In this document: positions 59,814 through 64,000 of the stretch, piece by piece
Numbering within the stretch: position 1 is the first letter of the stretch
Layout of the letters: each line of letters begins with the position of its first letter
Assembly: GCF_029227915.1 (NCBI RefSeq)
Contig: NC_079888.1
Location: 13,747,001 to 13,811,000, forward strand
Direction of reading: 5' to 3'
From: Hydractinia symbiolongicarpus
Taxonomy: Eukaryota > Cnidaria > Hydrozoa > Anthoathecata > Hydractiniidae
Length of the DNA: 64,000 nt
The notes under the pieces: model-generated
Told to the model about the DNA's origin: nothing
Database searches by the model: none
What the model saw: the letters and a program-made list of their open reading frames with translations, nothing else
Position numbers and translations under genes: made by a program

Positions 59814-60231
59814 CAGTAGACGTCCGTTAATTCGAATGCCGCTTAATTCGAACTTTCCGTTATTTCGAACAAATTTCCAAGTCCCTTGAGTTTTGTTTAA
59901 TAAAGTCTTATATTTTGAGCTGCTTAATTCAAACTCCGCTAATTCGAACATTTCGGTAAGTCGAACAATTTTTTAGTCCCATCCAAGGCTGCATTATGCT
60001 CGTAATTTGAAATTTTGTGTATATATAAATAAAATCTTATGGGAAAATAAAAAAAAAATTTTCATTTTTATTGCATCAATGGTGGCGAAATTTCTTTTAA
60101 TTTATCAATTAAATTGGCATTTCCAATAAAATGAAGTTTACAAGAAATTTTAATTAATTTTTTTTTAATTAATCGTTAATTCGAACAATTAATTTAGTCC
60201 CTTGCGTGTTCGAATTAACGGACGTCTACTG
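59814..60231. mobile_element. 418-bp MITE with 23-bp perfect TIRs and TA target duplication
   Basis: Ends start CAGTAGACGTCCGTTAATTC and are perfect inverted repeats for 23 bp. TA flanks both sides (59812-59813 and 60232-60233). Many AATTCGAAC subrepeats lie inside both arms; no coding sequence. TA targets and CAG-starting ends fit the pogo/Tigger group of the Tc1/mariner superfamily. The perfect ends suggest recent activity. Confidence 0.88.
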
Positions 60232-60496
60232 TATACGGAATAAATTATGATCGACGATAAGTTTTAAATTCGAAATTCGAGTAAATACAACTCCGAGAAA
60301 GCAAAAATTAATCTCGTTAACGAACGTTCTTTCGAATTCAAGATGGGATTGAGTTAACGTATTGAACTGTTGTACCTTAGGTGGATTGGGTGTTAAAATA
60401 ACAATTGTTTAATATAGCATGATCAACCGTTAAAGCAATTTGCACTTTTTACTAATAATGTCAAAGGTAACAACTTTCAAGTGCGAAGCTTTGTCA

Positions 60497-60730
60497 CTAA
60501 AATCCAATATCAAACGAGTTTGCATTGATAGATACCATTTTCGCTTCAATCTTTTTGATTTCATCATCACATAATTCTACCTTTATTTTAGCTATGGACA
60601 CCTCCGTTGATTTTAACACCCTCACCTGTTCAAACTTTCGCACTCTGAATGTGCATAAACCATGACATCTATTTTCATTAAGGGAATCAATTAAGTCACC
60701 AAAAAAGTTTTGTTCATCCATCCTGAACAT
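60497..60730 (-). CDS. hypothetical 77-aa protein
   Basis: ATG at 60730 to the stop at 60497. Composition is protein-like and charged (for example RVRKFEQVRVLKSTEVSIAK, then acidic/basic helix), without low complexity or a signal peptide. An acceptor-like ATGTTCAG directly before ATGGATGAA raises the option that it is an internal or last exon. The family is not recognised. Confidence 0.25.
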   Translation of the reverse strand: MFRMDEQNFFGDLIDSLNENRCHGLCTFRVRKFEQVRVLKSTEVSIAKIKVELCDDEIKKIEAKMVSINANSFDIGF

Positions 60731-61070
60731 TTTCAGCTTATAAAATGTATTTGCAGACACCTTTATAATGAAGTACGTAAACCAAAAAGTACCTTGTGTG
60801 GTCAACTGTGTTGTGGGAACGACGCATCCTCAAATGACAAGACAAACAGATCTTTTTTCCCAAGCGAACAAACACCCTCGAAAAAAAGCGAAAAATGTTT
60901 TTGCGTAGAAAGTTGGTGTGAAACAAGTCACATGGCTTTAAAATCAGCTGGAACCGGAAACTGAGCGCTCCGCAGTTAACACGACAGTTAGGAAGCATTG
61001 ACAGTCACACTGTTCCTAAAACGTTCCCAACACATTAGTGAAATTAAATCACTTCACCACCTCCACCATC

Positions 61071-61468
61071 TAAGGCTCGAATAAGCGCCCAGGTAATTTC
61101 CTTAAAGTTCAATCAATGCCCATCACTTATTGAGCGCCCCCTCAAATAAGCGCCCACCTGATAAAAGGAAGCGCTTAATCGAAAACTACCTTGAAAAACT
61201 TGGCGCTTATTTGAAAATGTTACTTTCTTATATTTAGAACCCTAGAAAGACTAAACTTCATGTTGTTACATTTTTTGTTCAGTTTTATTTCTCAGGAAAA
61301 ATAACAAAATTGAAAATTACCTTTGTCTTTAATTTGTACAAAATTAGGAAAAATTTATAAGCGCAAAGCATTTTTTAAGCGCCCCTCCCCCCCTCAATTA
61401 AGTGCACACGCAAAAAAATCCGAAAATTTAATAAGCGCTCAGGGCACTTGCTCGGATCATTACGGTAA
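61071..61468. mobile_element. MITE-like element built of AATAAGCGCCC repeats
   Basis: Left part GGCTCGAATAAGCGCCCAGG and right part AATAAGCGCTCAGGGCACTT then GCTCGGATCATTACGGTAA. The motif TAAGCGC(C/T)C or its complement recurs at least seven times. Single motif copies elsewhere (25637; AAACGCCCC near 37331) suggest more family members. Confidence 0.5.
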
Positions 61469-64000
61469 CTTTCTGAATAATTTTTTGAATATTAATAATA
61501 TAAACAGGATAACTTTTTCTATTCTGCAATGAAACTACGAATAAATTTCATATCCTAAAGCTAATTAATATTCCAATGGACATATATTTGCGGCTTTTGC
61601 ATAACTTACGACAAAATAATATCATTTTTTGATAAATATTTTTGTTTATCAACCACGCTTTTTCCATCGCCAAAACGCCATTTTTTATATTTGTGCTTCT
61701 TCGTGGTCGCAAGTGCTTCAATTTAAAAACTATCTTACTATCTTGCTACCTAAACCAAACACTCATACTTTGAAAAATTATTGTGTGTAGCGTTGTAAAA
61801 TAAAAAAAGTAATATAACTGCACTGTCACATTACCATACTTTGCTTCTTAGTGGGACTGAAAAACTGTGTCGGGAGAAAATCCTTACTTCGGTCCTTACC
61901 AGAAAGAGTGGTATGCTTATAGTTCAAACTTCTATCTCCTAGTTGAACGAGTAATATCACATAGTTGGGATGGTAAAATACTGACAAGTTTTCTACAATC
62001 ATTTAAAACATATGCGTCGGATGAAGTGGATAGGAATTGATAAAAATGGATTTTCTAACAGAAGTCACACTGTAACAAAAGTTGTTATTTTAACTAATCA
62101 GTTCCACACTGTCAAAAATTATCAGCACAAGATCTGAAATGAAAGATCGTTAAAGAAATATTAGGGTTGGAAGTCACTCATGTCGGACAGCAACAAAAGT
62201 GCAAAAAAAAAAAAAAGAAAAAAAAAAGTGAAACTAAATTAAAAAACCAGTTTTATGCAATTAGTGGTGGGCACTCAAGACAAGTTTACTGTGTTGGATG
62301 CTTCTCTTCTTACTCTGCGTAGATAAATGGACAAAAAACGTACTGTTATTTTTATATGGAGAGAAATTGCGAGATATAGCGACCAGAGCATGTTAGACTC
62401 AAAGAGTGATACCTTAAAAATAGCGATAGCGTTATACATAATTGGTTGGCCCAGTTCTTTACATCTAATATCAAGTTACACGTAGGCTTGTTTGAGATTA
62501 AATAGGCTGAAAGACTTTTAATTCAGTTGGAGCCTAGGTGACCACATTGAAAATAGGCTAGCTACTCTGTTCACAATGTCCATGTCGTAAAACAATCCGC
62601 GCCACGAACCTGAACATCATTTTGATTAGTATCGTTTATCTCCATTGTGCATTTTTTTAAAAAAAATCAAGTCCAGGGACGAGGTTGCTTCACACGAAGT
62701 ATTAAAGAAAAGTGTATTTAAACCCTAAGCAGCATGTTTTTTTACTCGAAATTCTTAAGAAAAATCGATTATTGACATATTGGAGACTTTTGTTTATTTG
62801 GTGGTTTCCTATTTCAATTAGTGATTTTCATTGAAAATGTTTTCTGAAAATACAGCACTACTAGCCGGTGGAGTGACACAGTATCTTTGTTACAAATTAA
62901 TATACCGTTAGGCGATAACCGACTTCGTCAAAATTTTAAATTTCTTTCTCTTAAAAGTATTGCCTTAGAAAAGTACTTAGTATATCGATCAGATCGTGGA
63001 TAAAAAATATTTAGCAAACTTTTATGTTACTTTTGGACAATTCAAGTATGTACACATAGGCCACACGAAACTTAGGCTGGTATTAAACTTTATACTGAAA
63101 TAAAGGTGCATGTAACAAAATAAAAACTTCTGCTGCATGCAGTTTAATTAATTGTTGTCATATAAGAATAAATCTTAAATCCGGTTCCATTTTCACAATT
63201 TTTTTGATTTTTAAATTAAATTTCATTTTAATTTTCAAATGAATGTGCAATTACAAATGAAATACAATTCGTTTCAAAACTCATTTACATTTCATATTTT
63301 GTTTTGAAAGTCACAACTAAAAACATCATTTTAAAGAAACTAAAACAAAATTGAGTCTTAAATACGTTTCCGAAAATGTAGAGAGTTTTTGCGAAAACAC
63401 TGGTAGGAGCTTGGAATGTAAATTGAAAATTATGTGCAGGACTTTTAGAATACAAGGCTTGATGTCCTACTGTTAATAAATACACATGCCACTAAGAAAA
63501 GCACAACATTTACTCCATAGTTAATAGACGAAAGAAATTTTTGACATGTATATTTCATGACCTTGTTGCTTTACTGTACTGGGGCTATACTTCAAGCAAA
63601 AAGAATACTTTCCTAATTTTTAAAGGAGAGGCGAACAAAAAAACTATTTTGTGGCAGCCAGAAAATAAAAAGTATTATATTATTAAAAAATATTATTAAA
63701 AAATATTATAGATTTCTAAACTACTATAATAACAAATAAATAACTATCTTTCATAACTAAGTATTTGCATATCTTCCCAACAACATTTTTACCAAATCTT
63801 TATGGCTGTGCAGGATAAAAAAAAGTAGGTTTTGGATGTACTTGCCAGTAAACATCAAAAATAAGATCTTTTACTTAAGATAACAGAGCCAGTCGGTCTG
63901 GTCTTTAAAACCAACACAGTCATCATGAACTTTTACTCCGCCTTTCCTTTAAACTGGATGCAAAAAGCAAAACTCTCTCTTGGTTTTTGCGTCTGGGTTG

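Larger units (their letters stand above)
58534..64000. other. distal stretch: MITEs and one hypothetical frame, otherwise no gene seen
   Basis: Apart from the elements listed at 59814 and 61071 and the frame at 60497, the sequence is AT-rich without supportable exons. 61500-64000 holds nothing I can name beyond A- and TATT-rich tracts (62200, 63665-63710). Confidence 0.4.

Overview
This is a window of an animal genome, not a prokaryotic one. It is AT-rich and sparse. Its coding exons are bounded by GT-AG introns that keep frame, and they are scattered among transposon remnants, micro- and minisatellites and inverted-repeat elements. The gene content (a tetraspan claudin/PMP22-like protein, an ionotropic-glutamate-receptor-like channel with a potassium filter, an ShK-like cysteine exon, an L2/CR1-type LINE with a 2A-like peptide) and the abundance of AGCT-repeat motifs suggest an early-branching metazoan. 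A cnidarian, perhaps a hydrozoan, fits best. That taxonomic call is inference; no species can be named from this sequence.

Layout. 1.5-3.1 kb (- strand): a claudin/PMP22-like four-span membrane protein in two coding exons. 4.4-7.3 kb: dispersed repeats and small inverted-repeat elements. 8.1-8.8 kb (-): a small gene joining a hydrophobic N-terminus to a six-cysteine ShK-like exon. 13.7-18.9 kb: a five-unit 59-bp minisatellite and then a complete LINE on the - strand (1107-aa ORF), inserted between two long (CTGT)n arrays of the same phase and strand. 22.7-38.3 kb (-): a ten-exon gene for a 517-aa ionotropic-receptor-like channel (S1-M1-P-M3-S2-M4) whose pore loop carries the potassium-channel signature TVGYGD. 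Its 8.7-kb intron 4 holds an inverted-repeat transposon, a C-rich minisatellite, a nearly identical 1.3-kb duplication of a transposase-like pseudogene, and a tRNA-derived SINE. 39-46.4 kb: transposon debris, including a 1.0-kb pogo/Tigger-like deletion derivative, a LINE 3' fragment and a TIR element built around a 128-bp satellite. 46.9-58.5 kb (-): four tandem two-exon genes for small secreted four-cysteine proteins, all with a phase-1 intron at the same place. 58.6-64 kb: a 418-bp MITE, a GCGCCC-rich MITE and mostly unassigned sequence.

The two most interesting points are the receptor-like gene with the potassium filter, which also lacks the amino-acid-binding arginine at the usual place, and the four-gene family of secreted cysteine proteins, which I do not recognise. 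Gene models were built by eye from splice-site consensus and phase agreement; none has transcript support here.
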